Assembly: GCA_019694135.1 (NCBI GenBank)
Contig: JAIBCM010000003.1
Coordinates: forward strand, 341,030-405,029
Source of the DNA: Verrucomicrobiia bacterium
Lineage (GTDB): Bacteria > Verrucomicrobiota > Verrucomicrobiia > JADLBR01 > JAIBCM01
DNA: 64,000 bases
Reading direction: 5' to 3'
Positions within the stretch are counted from its first letter, which is position 1. Every line of letters starts with the position of its first letter. Below the pieces are notes generated by a model. The model did not search any database, was not told the DNA's origin, and worked only from the letters and a program-made list of their open reading frames with translations. Of this stretch, positions 45,633 to 53,533 are shown in pieces. A program made the translations under genes and the position numbers.

Positions 45633-45728
45633 CTAGGAAACCGTTTTGGTTTTGACTTTGATCTTTTTACGTTTTTCGTGCAGCTTGCGTCGTTTGCGTT
45701 TAATAATTTTGTTATATTGTTTTCCCAT
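45633..45728 (-). CDS. 31-residue very basic protein
   Basis: Between nirA and the ftsB-like gene the reverse strand encodes MGKQYNKIIKRKRRKLHE, then KRKKIKVKTKTVS and a stop. Seventeen of 31 residues are Lys, Arg or His. The composition is that of a ribosomal-protein-like or RNA-binding peptide, and the starting MGKQYNK pattern is not what random DNA gives. No good ribosome-binding site is visible. I do not recognise a named family. Confidence 0.55.
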   Translation of the reverse strand: MGKQYNKIIKRKRRKLHEKRKKIKVKTKTVS

Positions 45729-45827
45729 AAATGAAAGTAAGCATAAGAAAAAAGTAACGACCATTTGTCAAGAACAACCTGAAATGAAGATTGATTTTTA
45801 ATAAATCTTTTGCTAAAACAGTTAGTC

Positions 45828-46235
45828 ATGCGCATCAACTCTCAACTCCTTCGCCCTGCTGCTATATCGGGGTCAAAGCGCTCGCAACCGCGCTCTTTTT
45901 GGAGTTGGTTGAGCCAGATCACTCAAATTCTCATCTTTCTTGCGGCTGGCATTTTGATTTATCTCTTTTTTGTTCCCTCCTTCGATAAATCGCGTGAATT
46001 AAAACGCGATCTAACCAATTACGACATTGAAATTGATCGCGAAAAAAATCGTAATGACTCGCTTTATCAAGAAGCTGACGCGCTCAATCATGACACTGAT
46101 GCGATTGAACGCTTGGCGCGAGATCGACTGAATCTAGCGCGAGAAGATGAACTTGTTTTCCGATTTGAACCTTACGAAAAACAAAAAGCGACGTCGGCCA
46201 ACGTCACAACGTCTCGTCAAGAACCCGTTTGGTAA
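45828..46235 (+). CDS. Septum formation initiator (FtsB/DivIC-like)
   Basis: The 135-residue protein has a basic N-terminal arm, one membrane helix (ITQILIFLAAGILIYLFFV), a coiled coil (RELKRDLTNYDIEIDREKNRNDSL) and the C-terminal FtsB/DivIC motif IERLARDRLNLAREDELVFRF. Such proteins bridge FtsL and FtsQ in the divisome. The ATG at 45828 is preferred; its 3' end overlaps the convergent aguB by 32 bases. Confidence 0.85.
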   Translation: MRINSQLLRPAAISGSKRSQPRSFWSWLSQITQILIFLAAGILIYLFFVPSFDKSRELKRDLTNYDIEIDREKNRNDSLYQEADALNHDTDAIERLARDRLNLAREDELVFRFEPYEKQKATSANVTTSRQEPVW

Positions 46236-47121
46236 TTTGCCCGTAGGCATCGATACGACGATCGCGAAAAAAGGGCCAATGCGTTCGAGTAAAATCTACT
46301 TTCGTTAAATCCACCTCTGCCACTAGCACTTCTTCTTTTTGTTGCGAAGCTTTTTTCAAAATGATACCTTGCGTGTCAGCTACAAAACTTTGGCCCCAAA
46401 ACTCGATGCCTTGCTGATCACTATCACCTTTTAACTTTTCGTGGCCGATTCGATTCGCGACCGCAACGTAACAACCATTGGCTACCGCATGAGCCCGTTG
46501 AATCGTTTCCCACGCTTGATGCTGCGCTTCACCATATTCCGCTTTTTCCTGAGGATGCCAACCAATGGCCGTAGGATAAAACAAAATTTCCGCACCCTGC
46601 AAAGCCGTCAAACGCGCCGCTTCCGGATACCACTGATCCCAACAGATTAAAACACCAATTTTGCCATACCGTGTTTGCCACGCGCGAAAACCTAAATCGC
46701 CCGGAGTGAAATAAAATTTTTCGTAATAGCGAGGATCATCGGGAATATGCATTTTACGATATCGCCCCAATAAAGAACCATCCGCATCCACCACAATCGC
46801 AGTGTTGTGATAAACTCCAGCCAGGCGCTGTTCAAAGAGTGAGCCGATCAACACGATTTTTTTTTCTTGGGCAAGTTGACAAAATGATTTCGTGCTTGGC
46901 CCATCGGGAATAGGTTCAGCCAATCCAAAATAATCATGATTTTCTTCCTGACAAAAATAAGGTGAAGCAAAAAGTTCCTCCGTACAAATGATCTGAGCAC
47001 CCTGTTCTGCCGCCTTCCGAATTAAAGCCAATTGACGCTCTAAATTATCTACAGGCTTAGGATCCGCATGCGTTTGAATCAAACCCACCTTAACCATTCT
47101 CGAAGAAGTCGCACCAGCCAT
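46204..47121 (-). CDS. aguB: N-carbamoylputrescine amidase
   Basis: AguB hydrolyses N-carbamoylputrescine to putrescine, CO2 and ammonia. The 305-residue nitrilase has the catalytic triad Glu (CTEELFASPYF), Lys (YRKMHIPDDP) and Cys (VLICWDQWYPEAAR), and family-specific stretches YFTPGDLGF and PTAIGWHP. With SpeA (2316) and an agmatine deiminase expected elsewhere, it completes the arginine-agmatine-putrescine route. A shorter start at 47097 (MVKVGLIQ) is possible. Confidence 0.93.
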   Translation of the reverse strand: MAGATSSRMVKVGLIQTHADPKPVDNLERQLALIRKAAEQGAQIICTEELFASPYFCQEENHDYFGLAEPIPDGPSTKSFCQLAQEKKIVLIGSLFEQRLAGVYHNTAIVVDADGSLLGRYRKMHIPDDPRYYEKFYFTPGDLGFRAWQTRYGKIGVLICWDQWYPEAARLTALQGAEILFYPTAIGWHPQEKAEYGEAQHQAWETIQRAHAVANGCYVAVANRIGHEKLKGDSDQQGIEFWGQSFVADTQGIILKKASQQKEEVLVAEVDLTKVDFTRTHWPFFRDRRIDAYGQITKRVLDETL

Positions 47122-47124
47122 ATA

Positions 47125-47535
47125 TCAAGCCACCGCGCTTTGCTGTTCCAATTTCACCACGCACAAAGGATAACGTAATTTCAGATCGTCACCCAAATAA
47201 ATTTCCACATGGTAAGCGCCGTAAACATCAAACTGTAGTCCAGGAAAAAAATGCACATTTGTGGCATGAGCTTCCAAATGATTCAGTTCAAACGTCACCT
47301 GATTTTCGCATATCACTTTTTCTTCATCAGGACTCATGATGCGCGCTTTTTGCAAAAACTTGCCCGCACCACTGCTCCAACGCGTCCAAAGACAAAACTT
47401 TAATAACCGAACCGGAAGTTGAGGCGCAAAAATGGCGTTAATGACTCCTACCAACGTTTGCGATCCATTGACTTCCATACGAACATCTTCACAAGCCATC
47501 GACGCTTGAAGATCGGGAGTGACTATTTCTTCCAT
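47125..47535 (-). CDS. DUF6941-like conserved hypothetical protein
   Basis: This 136-residue protein has no signal peptide. It has a beta-rich pattern with MACEDVRMEVNGSQTLVGVINAIFAPQLPVRLLKFCLWTRW and FFPGLQFDVYGAYHVEIYLG, which I associate with the DUF6941 family. Its role is unknown. It lies three bases before aguB, so cotranscription with polyamine synthesis is likely. Confidence 0.55.
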   Translation of the reverse strand: MEEIVTPDLQASMACEDVRMEVNGSQTLVGVINAIFAPQLPVRLLKFCLWTRWSSGAGKFLQKARIMSPDEEKVICENQVTFELNHLEAHATNVHFFPGLQFDVYGAYHVEIYLGDDLKLRYPLCVVKLEQQSAVA

Positions 47536-47579
47536 ATTTTTTAATTAAAGAAAAACTCCTTAATACGCAAGCGAACCTT

Positions 47580-48116
47580 CTACCACACCGCTTGAATCGC
47601 ACGCCGCTGTCCACTGGCTCTTTCCAAATAAAAAAGTTGCTTATGCGTTTGCGCAAATTCATGCAACAAACGCGTCACTTTCACATCATAACAACAATAT
47701 TCCGCAATGTCCGACCATCGCTCTTGCTGAAACCACTTTAACGCATCCATACCTTCCGCTGTCTTGCCCACGCCTAATGTCGCTTGAGCAATGGAATCGA
47801 GTTTCAAACGCATGCCCAACGTTTTCTCGATTTCCACCATCATGTCCAAAGTGGGAATTTGCGATAAATCCAAAACCGAATAAGCCGACAAAACCCGATA
47901 ATCAAAATTCAACAAATTATAACCCACCACCAAACTCGCTCGACTCAAATCCGAAATAAGCTGAGAAACGTCTTCTTCTAAATAAATTTTGTATTGATGA
48001 TCAAGTGTATTGTAAGTAACTGCTAAAGAAAGTCTTAGATCATGAATTTTACTATATCCTCCTACCTGTTGGAGGCTTTTTTGTGTTTCTAAATCGAAAT
48101 AAACAATATTTTTCAT
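47580..48116 (-). CDS. RNase H-like 3'-5' exonuclease family protein
   Basis: The 178-residue protein has a DEDD-type pattern: IVYFDLETQKS (first Asp and Glu), VVGYNLLNFDYRVL (second Asp), LDSIAQATLG, and a final YCCYDVKVTRLLHEF with the last Asp. This resembles YprB/helicase-associated exonucleases. Substrate unknown. It leads the reverse run towards aguB. Confidence 0.7.
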   Translation of the reverse strand: MKNIVYFDLETQKSLQQVGGYSKIHDLRLSLAVTYNTLDHQYKIYLEEDVSQLISDLSRASLVVGYNLLNFDYRVLSAYSVLDLSQIPTLDMMVEIEKTLGMRLKLDSIAQATLGVGKTAEGMDALKWFQQERWSDIAEYCCYDVKVTRLLHEFAQTHKQLFYLERASGQRRAIQAVW

Positions 48117-48171
48117 TCTAATAACCGATCAAGAAAAAGCTTCTCAAAAACCCATGAAAAATCAAACGAAT

Positions 48172-48202
48172 AAAAAAGCCCAGGTCTTTGCGACCCGGGC
48201 TA
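48172..48202 (-). terminator. Rho-independent terminator after glgC
   Basis: On the reverse strand AGCCCGGGTC, loop GCAAA, GACCTGGGCT (one G-T wobble in a 10-bp stem) is followed by TTTTTT. It lies about 110 bases downstream of the glgC stop. Confidence 0.7.
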
Positions 48203-48314
48203 CCAAGGAGGAGAATGAAACATCTAATTAAGACCAGTAAATATAACGCAAAACGCTTTTAGATTCAACTCTTTTTTTCAAAATTTAATCTTTTTCCCAT
48301 TTTACCTATGAAAA

Positions 48315-49613
48315 TTATAGCACGGTATGATCAGGAATTACGCTATTTTTCGGAATAACCATAATTCCATCTCGAATATAATAAAGTTCATGATCCGAAT
48401 GACTGGGTTTACCGTGAGGTGAAATAACACAATTTCTGCCTATTCTAGCATTTTTATCAATAATCGCCTTTTGAATCTGCGTGCCTTCTCCAATACCTAA
48501 AGGAATGGTAGCAGAAATCGGTTTTTCCCCCTCATAATAATCTGCGCCCATCACAATGCTTTCCTCAATTTTCACTCCCTTCTGAACTACGCAACGATTT
48601 CCCAACAAAGACCTCTGCAAAATCGCTTCCTGAATCGAACAACCCGCACAAATCGAAACATTTTTCAAAGTCGCATTTTCGATGCGATTCGGGGGTAAAT
48701 TGCGTGCCCGAGTATAAATCGGTTGACCCGGCAAATTCCATTCAAACTGAGGCTTAGCTTCGCACAAATCCAAATTCGCCCGATAATAAGCGCGAATCGT
48801 TCCCACATCCTCCCAATAACCTTGAAAAACAAAAGCCCTAACTTTGTAACGCCCAATCGCAGCGGGAATAATATCCTTACCAAAATCCAATAAATCGCTG
48901 TTCAACACCTCATGCAAAACCCTTCGATTAAACGCATAAATACCCATCGACGCTAAATAAAGTGGCTCGTTTACCTGGATATTTAAAACACGACGCATTC
49001 CCTCATCCAAATGCAAATCTTTTAATAACGTTTCCTCTTTCGGTTTTTCCACAAACCGTTTAATGGCGTGTTCTTCGTCAATTTGCATAATGCCAAACTC
49101 TGGCACCGCTTCACGATTCACCGGAATCACTGCTACCGTAATGTCAGCTCCCGTCGTCGCATGCTCCTCTAAAAGCGAACGATAATCCATTCGATAAAGT
49201 TGATCTCCTGATAAAATAAGGGCTGTATTATAAATTTCATTATCAAAATGAACCAAATTATGGCGCACCGCATCGGCTGTGCCTTGATACCAACCCTGAT
49301 TCGGATTACCGGTTTGCTGAGCTGCCATGATCTCAACAAAACCCGAAGAAAATTCATCAAACTTATAAGTGCGCTGAATATGGCGATGCAGCGAAGAACT
49401 GTTAAATTGCGTCAGTAAATAAATCTGGCGCAAATTGGAATTCAAACAATTACTAATGGGAATATCCACCAACCGATATTTTCCGCCCAACGGCACCGCC
49501 GGTTTCGCGCGATCTTTCGTTAAAGGAAATAAGCGCGTTCCAGCTCCCCCCCCCATAACAATCGCAGCCGTGCGCTGAATCTTTTGAACAATTCCACTCG
49601 ATGCTTGACTCAT
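48315..49613 (-). CDS. glgC: Glucose-1-phosphate adenylyltransferase
   Basis: It makes ADP-glucose, the donor for glycogen synthesis. The 432-residue protein has the nucleotidyl transfer site VMGGGAGTRLFPLTKDRAKPAVPLGGKYRLVDIPISNC, WYQGTADAVRHN, LILSGDQLYRMDY, FVEKPKEE and a C-terminal left-handed beta-helix ending KNSVIPDHTVL. The ATG at 49613 (MSQASSG) is preferred over an in-frame GTG at 49646. This is the plant/cyanobacterial-like form by its wording. No other glg gene is adjacent. Confidence 0.95.
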   Translation of the reverse strand: MSQASSGIVQKIQRTAAIVMGGGAGTRLFPLTKDRAKPAVPLGGKYRLVDIPISNCLNSNLRQIYLLTQFNSSSLHRHIQRTYKFDEFSSGFVEIMAAQQTGNPNQGWYQGTADAVRHNLVHFDNEIYNTALILSGDQLYRMDYRSLLEEHATTGADITVAVIPVNREAVPEFGIMQIDEEHAIKRFVEKPKEETLLKDLHLDEGMRRVLNIQVNEPLYLASMGIYAFNRRVLHEVLNSDLLDFGKDIIPAAIGRYKVRAFVFQGYWEDVGTIRAYYRANLDLCEAKPQFEWNLPGQPIYTRARNLPPNRIENATLKNVSICAGCSIQEAILQRSLLGNRCVVQKGVKIEESIVMGADYYEGEKPISATIPLGIGEGTQIQKAIIDKNARIGRNCVISPHGKPSHSDHELYYIRDGIMVIPKNSVIPDHTVL

Positions 49614-49664
49614 AGCCCTTATTTTATCGCGCTTCTCACTGATCACAAGGAGAATGGTAAACCA

Positions 49665-50042
49665 TCACGCTGAAAATGATTCCCCACAAGAACAGTGAGC
49701 AACCGCATTCGGATTAGTCACTTTAAAACCGCCTTTTTGTAAATCATCCGAAAAATCCAATTCCGATCCACTCACAAATAAAGCGCTTTTAGGATCCACA
49801 ACAACTTTCAAACCGTTGGATTCCACAAGAATATCCCGATTCGCTGGACCCGCAACCAGATCCATTTTATATTGCAAACCAGAACACCCCCCACCCACCA
49901 CCGCAATGCGCAATGCACCTGGCGTCTTACCTTGTTTTTCCCAAAGGCTTTTCAACTTGTGCGCTGCCTTATCCGACACACGCACCAGTTTTTCATTGCC
50001 GATTTTATAATTCACTGTCGGCGCTGGAGTGGCTTCTGTCAT
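49665..50042 (-). CDS. erpA: A-type iron-sulfur carrier protein
   Basis: The 125-residue HesB/IscA domain has RVSDKAAHKLKSLWEKQGK, VGGGCSGLQYKMDLV (first Cys) and the C-terminal AHCSCGESF (two Cys). It carries or delivers Fe-S clusters. Whether it is IscA, SufA or ErpA cannot be told without neighbours. It is divergent from the c-di-AMP riboswitch leader. Confidence 0.88.
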   Translation of the reverse strand: MTEATPAPTVNYKIGNEKLVRVSDKAAHKLKSLWEKQGKTPGALRIAVVGGGCSGLQYKMDLVAGPANRDILVESNGLKVVVDPKSALFVSGSELDFSDDLQKGGFKVTNPNAVAHCSCGESFSA

Positions 50043-50090
50043 GAGCTACAGCTTATCTATTGCATGAACTGGGTCAATCCCAGCCTTATT

Positions 50091-50119
50091 TTGACAAAAA
50101 TAGAAGGCTGCTTTAGATT
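50091..50119 (+). promoter_or_regulatory. Sigma-70-type promoter of the trkH transcript
   Basis: TTGACA (50091-50096), a 17-base spacer and TAGATT (50114-50119) precede the riboswitch. A perfect 9-bp inverted repeat AGGCTGCTT/AAGCAGCCT (50105-50113, 50126-50134) overlaps the -10 and the start region, and could be an operator or an upstream hairpin. Confidence 0.65.
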
Positions 50120-50133
50120 AAAATCAAGCAGCC

Positions 50134-50322
50134 TAAATCACCATCGCTTCCTCGATGGTGATGCGGGGGACCCAAATCTTCGCTAATCACGAAAAAGGGG
50201 CTAACTCATTTCGGCAACGTGATGAGAGGTCACTTTCCAGACCTAGCCCGCCAGCTAACCTCGTCGGCATTGGGAAGGGCGATCCTCTAATCCCGCCAGG
50301 AGGTGGGTAATTACGATCACTC
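50134..50322 (+). promoter_or_regulatory. c-di-AMP riboswitch (ydaO/yuaA type)
   Basis: The leader has GCGGGGGACCCAA (50162-50174), then GGGGCTAACTC, GGTCACTTTCCAGACC, and CCCGCCAGCTAACCTCGT, CGGCATTGG. These are the conserved blocks of the ydaO motif, whose ligand is cyclic di-AMP, and which often controls potassium transport. It directly precedes a potassium transporter gene. High c-di-AMP would turn uptake off. The boundaries are approximate, and I see no clear intrinsic terminator between aptamer and gene. Confidence 0.85.
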
Positions 50323-50391
50323 AAGTAAAAAACTGAAAATAAAGGGAGCGTTTTCTGGCTTTACGAGACGTTTCCGATGTGGAGTGTCGTA

Positions 50392-51741
50392 ATGAAAAAT
50401 TCACTCGATCGTGCCGCGCATGTCGTGAAGCGTTGGTTTCTCAATCTTTACCCGATTCAACAAGTCGTTTTAGGTTATCTTTCTTACATTATTTTGGGTT
50501 GGTTTTTCTTACTTTTGCCCTGGAGTCAAAAAGTAAAAAATATGAGTTGGCTGGATCATCTTTTTACCGCCACATCAGCAGTCTCAACTACGGGACTCGC
50601 AACGATGAGCATTGCTGACTCTTACACTTTTTTCGGTCAAGGCATCGTGCTTTTTTTGATCCAACTCGGGGGCTTGGGTTATATGACTTTGAGTTCTTTC
50701 ATTGTATTATCGGCGTCGGGAAAAATTTCTTCCTTTCGTCATCGCATCACTTCAACAGCATTAAGTTTACCGCAAGGTTTTGAAGTGATTCGCTTTTTGC
50801 GACAGGTGATCGGTTTTACGCTCATCATCGAAATCATTGGAACCTGGGGACTTTATTTTATTTTTGTAAAAGAGGATGTCCCCCAAGCTTTATGGGAAGC
50901 CATTTTCCACAGTGTCTCGGCTTTTTGCACGGCAGGTTTTAGTCTTTTCAATACTAGCTTGGAGGCCTATCGCAATCATGTTGGTCTGAACTGTCTCATC
51001 ATAGTTTTAAGTTATTTAGGAGCCATCGGTTTTATTGTCATGAGTGATGTTTGGACTTCTTTGAAGTATCGAAAAACCCATATCACTCTCACCTCAAAAA
51101 TCATTTTAATGAGCACGCTGTGGATTAGTGTCATCGGGACTTTACTTCTCTTTTTTGACGAGTCTTCCACCCGATCCTTGCCATTTTTTCAACGTGCCAT
51201 GACAGCTTTTTTTCAAACTATGACCGCTAGCACCACGGTTGGTTTCAATACCATTCCTATTGGTGCGCTGACCGCTAGTTCGTTGTTTTTATTAACTCTC
51301 ATTATGATCATCGGCGCTTCACCTGCTGGTACGGGGGGTGGTTTAAAAACTACGACCTTCACAGCATTATGGGCGGTCATGGCTTCTACATTTCGTCAGC
51401 AAGAAAAAATTACGTTCTTCAAAAAACAGATTCCTCGGGCACGTATTTTTAGCGCCATAGCAAGTTTAATGTTTTATCTTTTCACATTCATTGCGGGAGT
51501 TTACGCGCTTACATTAACAGAAAAATTGCCATTACCCGATCTTGCTTTTGAAGCCGCTTCAGCTTTGGGAACCGTGGGATTGAGTCGCGGCATTACCGGA
51601 AATTTAACCAATTTAGGAAAAATAATCATCACTGCTTTGATGTTTTTAGGTCGGATAGGCCCTATTTCCATTGGAATGGCACTTTTTACGACACGAGAAA
51701 AAATTTCAGACTTCGCTACGGAAGAAGATATCGCTATTTAA
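50392..51741 (+). CDS. trkH: Potassium uptake channel subunit TrkH/KtrB
   Basis: The 449-residue membrane protein has the four selectivity-loop repeats of the Trk/Ktr superfamily: TATSAVSTTGLATMS, SVSAFCTAGFSLFN, MTASTTVGFNTIP and AASALGTVGLSRGI. The size is that of KtrB more than long TrkH. The ATG at 50392 has a GGAG ribosome-binding site; an ATG at 50377 would add five residues. The cytoplasmic TrkA/KtrA partner is not in this window. The upstream c-di-AMP riboswitch agrees with a potassium role. Confidence 0.92.
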   Translation: MKNSLDRAAHVVKRWFLNLYPIQQVVLGYLSYIILGWFFLLLPWSQKVKNMSWLDHLFTATSAVSTTGLATMSIADSYTFFGQGIVLFLIQLGGLGYMTLSSFIVLSASGKISSFRHRITSTALSLPQGFEVIRFLRQVIGFTLIIEIIGTWGLYFIFVKEDVPQALWEAIFHSVSAFCTAGFSLFNTSLEAYRNHVGLNCLIIVLSYLGAIGFIVMSDVWTSLKYRKTHITLTSKIILMSTLWISVIGTLLLFFDESSTRSLPFFQRAMTAFFQTMTASTTVGFNTIPIGALTASSLFLLTLIMIIGASPAGTGGGLKTTTFTALWAVMASTFRQQEKITFFKKQIPRARIFSAIASLMFYLFTFIAGVYALTLTEKLPLPDLAFEAASALGTVGLSRGITGNLTNLGKIIITALMFLGRIGPISIGMALFTTREKISDFATEEDIAI

Positions 51742-52907
51742 TGATTATGACTCTCGAACAACTTCATCATGATAATGGGTTACGACAAAAACTTTTCCCC
51801 ATTACCCAACATCAAATTTTTATGGCTCACGCAGGCGTGAGTCCACTGCCACAGCCGGCTTACGAGGCGATTGAAAAAGAGGCGCGCACCGCAACCACGC
51901 TCCAGCAAGAATCGGATTATCACCGAAAGTTAGCGCATGCACGACAAACCGTTTCACGAATTTTTAAAGTGGAAGCAGAAGAGGTGGCGTTATTAGGCCC
52001 GACAAGTTTGGGATTAAATTTGGTCGCCAATGGATTGGACTGGAAACCTGGCGATGAAGTGATTTTTTACCCCGATGATTATCCAACGAATGTTTATCCC
52101 TGGCTTAATTTAGAAACGAAAGGGGTTAAACTCGTCCCGTTAAAACCCAAGCAAATTGGCGAAATTACACCAGAATTGGTTGCCAAAGCGATTACGCCTC
52201 GCTGCAAACTAGTCGCCCTGGCTTCCGCTAATTTTTTAACGGGTTACACGATTGATGTCACCGATATTGGCAAAATCGCTCACGATGTGGGCGCCCTTTT
52301 TTCTTTAGATGCCATCCAAACTTTGGGTGCGATTGAGACGCCTTTAGATGAGGCGGATTTCGTTTCTGCTGATTCACACAAATGGATGCTCGGCCCTTTA
52401 GCCGCAGGCATTTTTATTGTTAAAAAGCATGTTTTGGATCGTTTGAGATCTTCTCTTCTCGGCTCTCCCAATGTCCAAACGCAAAACTTTGTGGCAGCGA
52501 CTCAAATCAAACCGGTCGAAGGTGCAGCGCGTTATGAATCCGGCGCGATGAATTTGATTGGAATCGCGGGAATGATTGCATCTTTGGAACTCTTGGAGTC
52601 CATTGGGATTTCCAATATCGAAAATTATTTGCGAACTCAGAGACGGCGTTTGGTTGAGGTTCTACAATCCCACGGTTTTGAATTTCCCATACTGCCTGCA
52701 GAAACTCCTGGCCACGGTGTGGTCACCACTTTTTGCCATCCGAAAATTCCTACGGAACAACTCTTTCGCAAACTTCTTTCTGAAAAAATAATCGCCTCTC
52801 ATCGCTGGAGTCGCGACGGCAAAGAATGGATTCGATTATCTCCGCATTGCTATATTCTACCTCAAGAAATGGAACAAACATTAAATTTTATCGTAAATTT
52901 TAAATGA
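51741..52907 (+). CDS. Class V aminotransferase / cysteine desulfurase-like protein
   Basis: The 388-residue PLP enzyme has VALLGPTSLGLNLVANGLDWKPGDEVIF, FSLDAIQTLGAI and the cofactor lysine in SADSHKWMLGPLAAGIFIV. This lysine context (HKW.LGP.G.G) is that of selenocysteine lyase/isopenicillin epimerase-like members rather than of IscS, whose loop with the active cysteine is absent. Substrate unknown. It starts within the trkH stop codon (TAATG), so it is coupled to trkH. Confidence 0.82.
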   Translation: MIMTLEQLHHDNGLRQKLFPITQHQIFMAHAGVSPLPQPAYEAIEKEARTATTLQQESDYHRKLAHARQTVSRIFKVEAEEVALLGPTSLGLNLVANGLDWKPGDEVIFYPDDYPTNVYPWLNLETKGVKLVPLKPKQIGEITPELVAKAITPRCKLVALASANFLTGYTIDVTDIGKIAHDVGALFSLDAIQTLGAIETPLDEADFVSADSHKWMLGPLAAGIFIVKKHVLDRLRSSLLGSPNVQTQNFVAATQIKPVEGAARYESGAMNLIGIAGMIASLELLESIGISNIENYLRTQRRRLVEVLQSHGFEFPILPAETPGHGVVTTFCHPKIPTEQLFRKLLSEKIIASHRWSRDGKEWIRLSPHCYILPQEMEQTLNFIVNFK

Positions 52908-52951
52908 GGTGCTTCTTGCTTATTTTCATTTTCTAAGTTAAGTTCTTTCCC

Positions 52952-53524
52952 ATGAACAAAGTCGTTCTTTTCTCCTTTCTCGTTTTAAGCCAAAGTTTAC
53001 CCCTCGTTGCTGCGCCACCTAAAACGGTCACAGCTATGAAAGCCAAGGAAATTGCCACCGAGGTTTTAGATCCTGCTACCCGACAGCGCGTTATAGCCAT
53101 TCGTGGGCTACGTAGCATGTTGTCCCCTGTTCCTGTGGAATGGTTGATTTGGTTTTATGATCCTAATGCCGTTCAAAATGGCCGACGCGTACGAGTTAGC
53201 AGCGACAATGTTACGGAAATCAAAGAAGGTTTTACGGAAATCGGACGTGCACGACTTTTCCCTTATCAAATGGAAGAAGTCATTCCTAGCGATCGTTTGC
53301 AGGTTGATTCCGATGAAGCTCTAGCGCGTGTCATGAATTTAGGCCCTTTGAAAGGAAGAAAGGTTACCTCTTCGCTTTGGGAATTAAAAAAAGCCAAAGG
53401 CAATGTTCCACCCCTTTGGCATATCACTCTCTTTACAGAAGTAGGTGGCAAAGAAAAACTTTTGGCTAAAGTGCGTCTTTCTGCCGAAGACGGACGTTTG
53501 ATTGAACTTAATTTAGCGAACTAG
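52952..53524 (+). CDS. Secreted hypothetical protein
   Basis: The 190-residue protein has a signal peptide (MNKVVLFSFLVLSQSLPLVAA). The mature part resembles PepSY-like or uncharacterised verrucomicrobial secreted proteins (RVIAIRGLRSMLSPVPVEWLIWFYDP, GRRVRVSSDNVTEIKEGFTEIG, HITLFTEVGGKEKLLAKVRLSAEDG). I cannot name the family. It lies ten bases before the amidase gene. Confidence 0.55.
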   Translation: MNKVVLFSFLVLSQSLPLVAAPPKTVTAMKAKEIATEVLDPATRQRVIAIRGLRSMLSPVPVEWLIWFYDPNAVQNGRRVRVSSDNVTEIKEGFTEIGRARLFPYQMEEVIPSDRLQVDSDEALARVMNLGPLKGRKVTSSLWELKKAKGNVPPLWHITLFTEVGGKEKLLAKVRLSAEDGRLIELNLAN

Positions 53525-53533
53525 TAATTAGAT

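Noticed and set aside
45419..45838. Long reverse frame covering the nirA start and the following gap
   Set aside because: It has no recognisable domain, overlaps the well-supported nirA in another frame and also spans the small basic gene.
50105..50134. Inverted repeat as an intrinsic terminator
   Set aside because: No T-tract follows it on the forward strand, and it overlaps a good promoter. Regulatory use is more likely.
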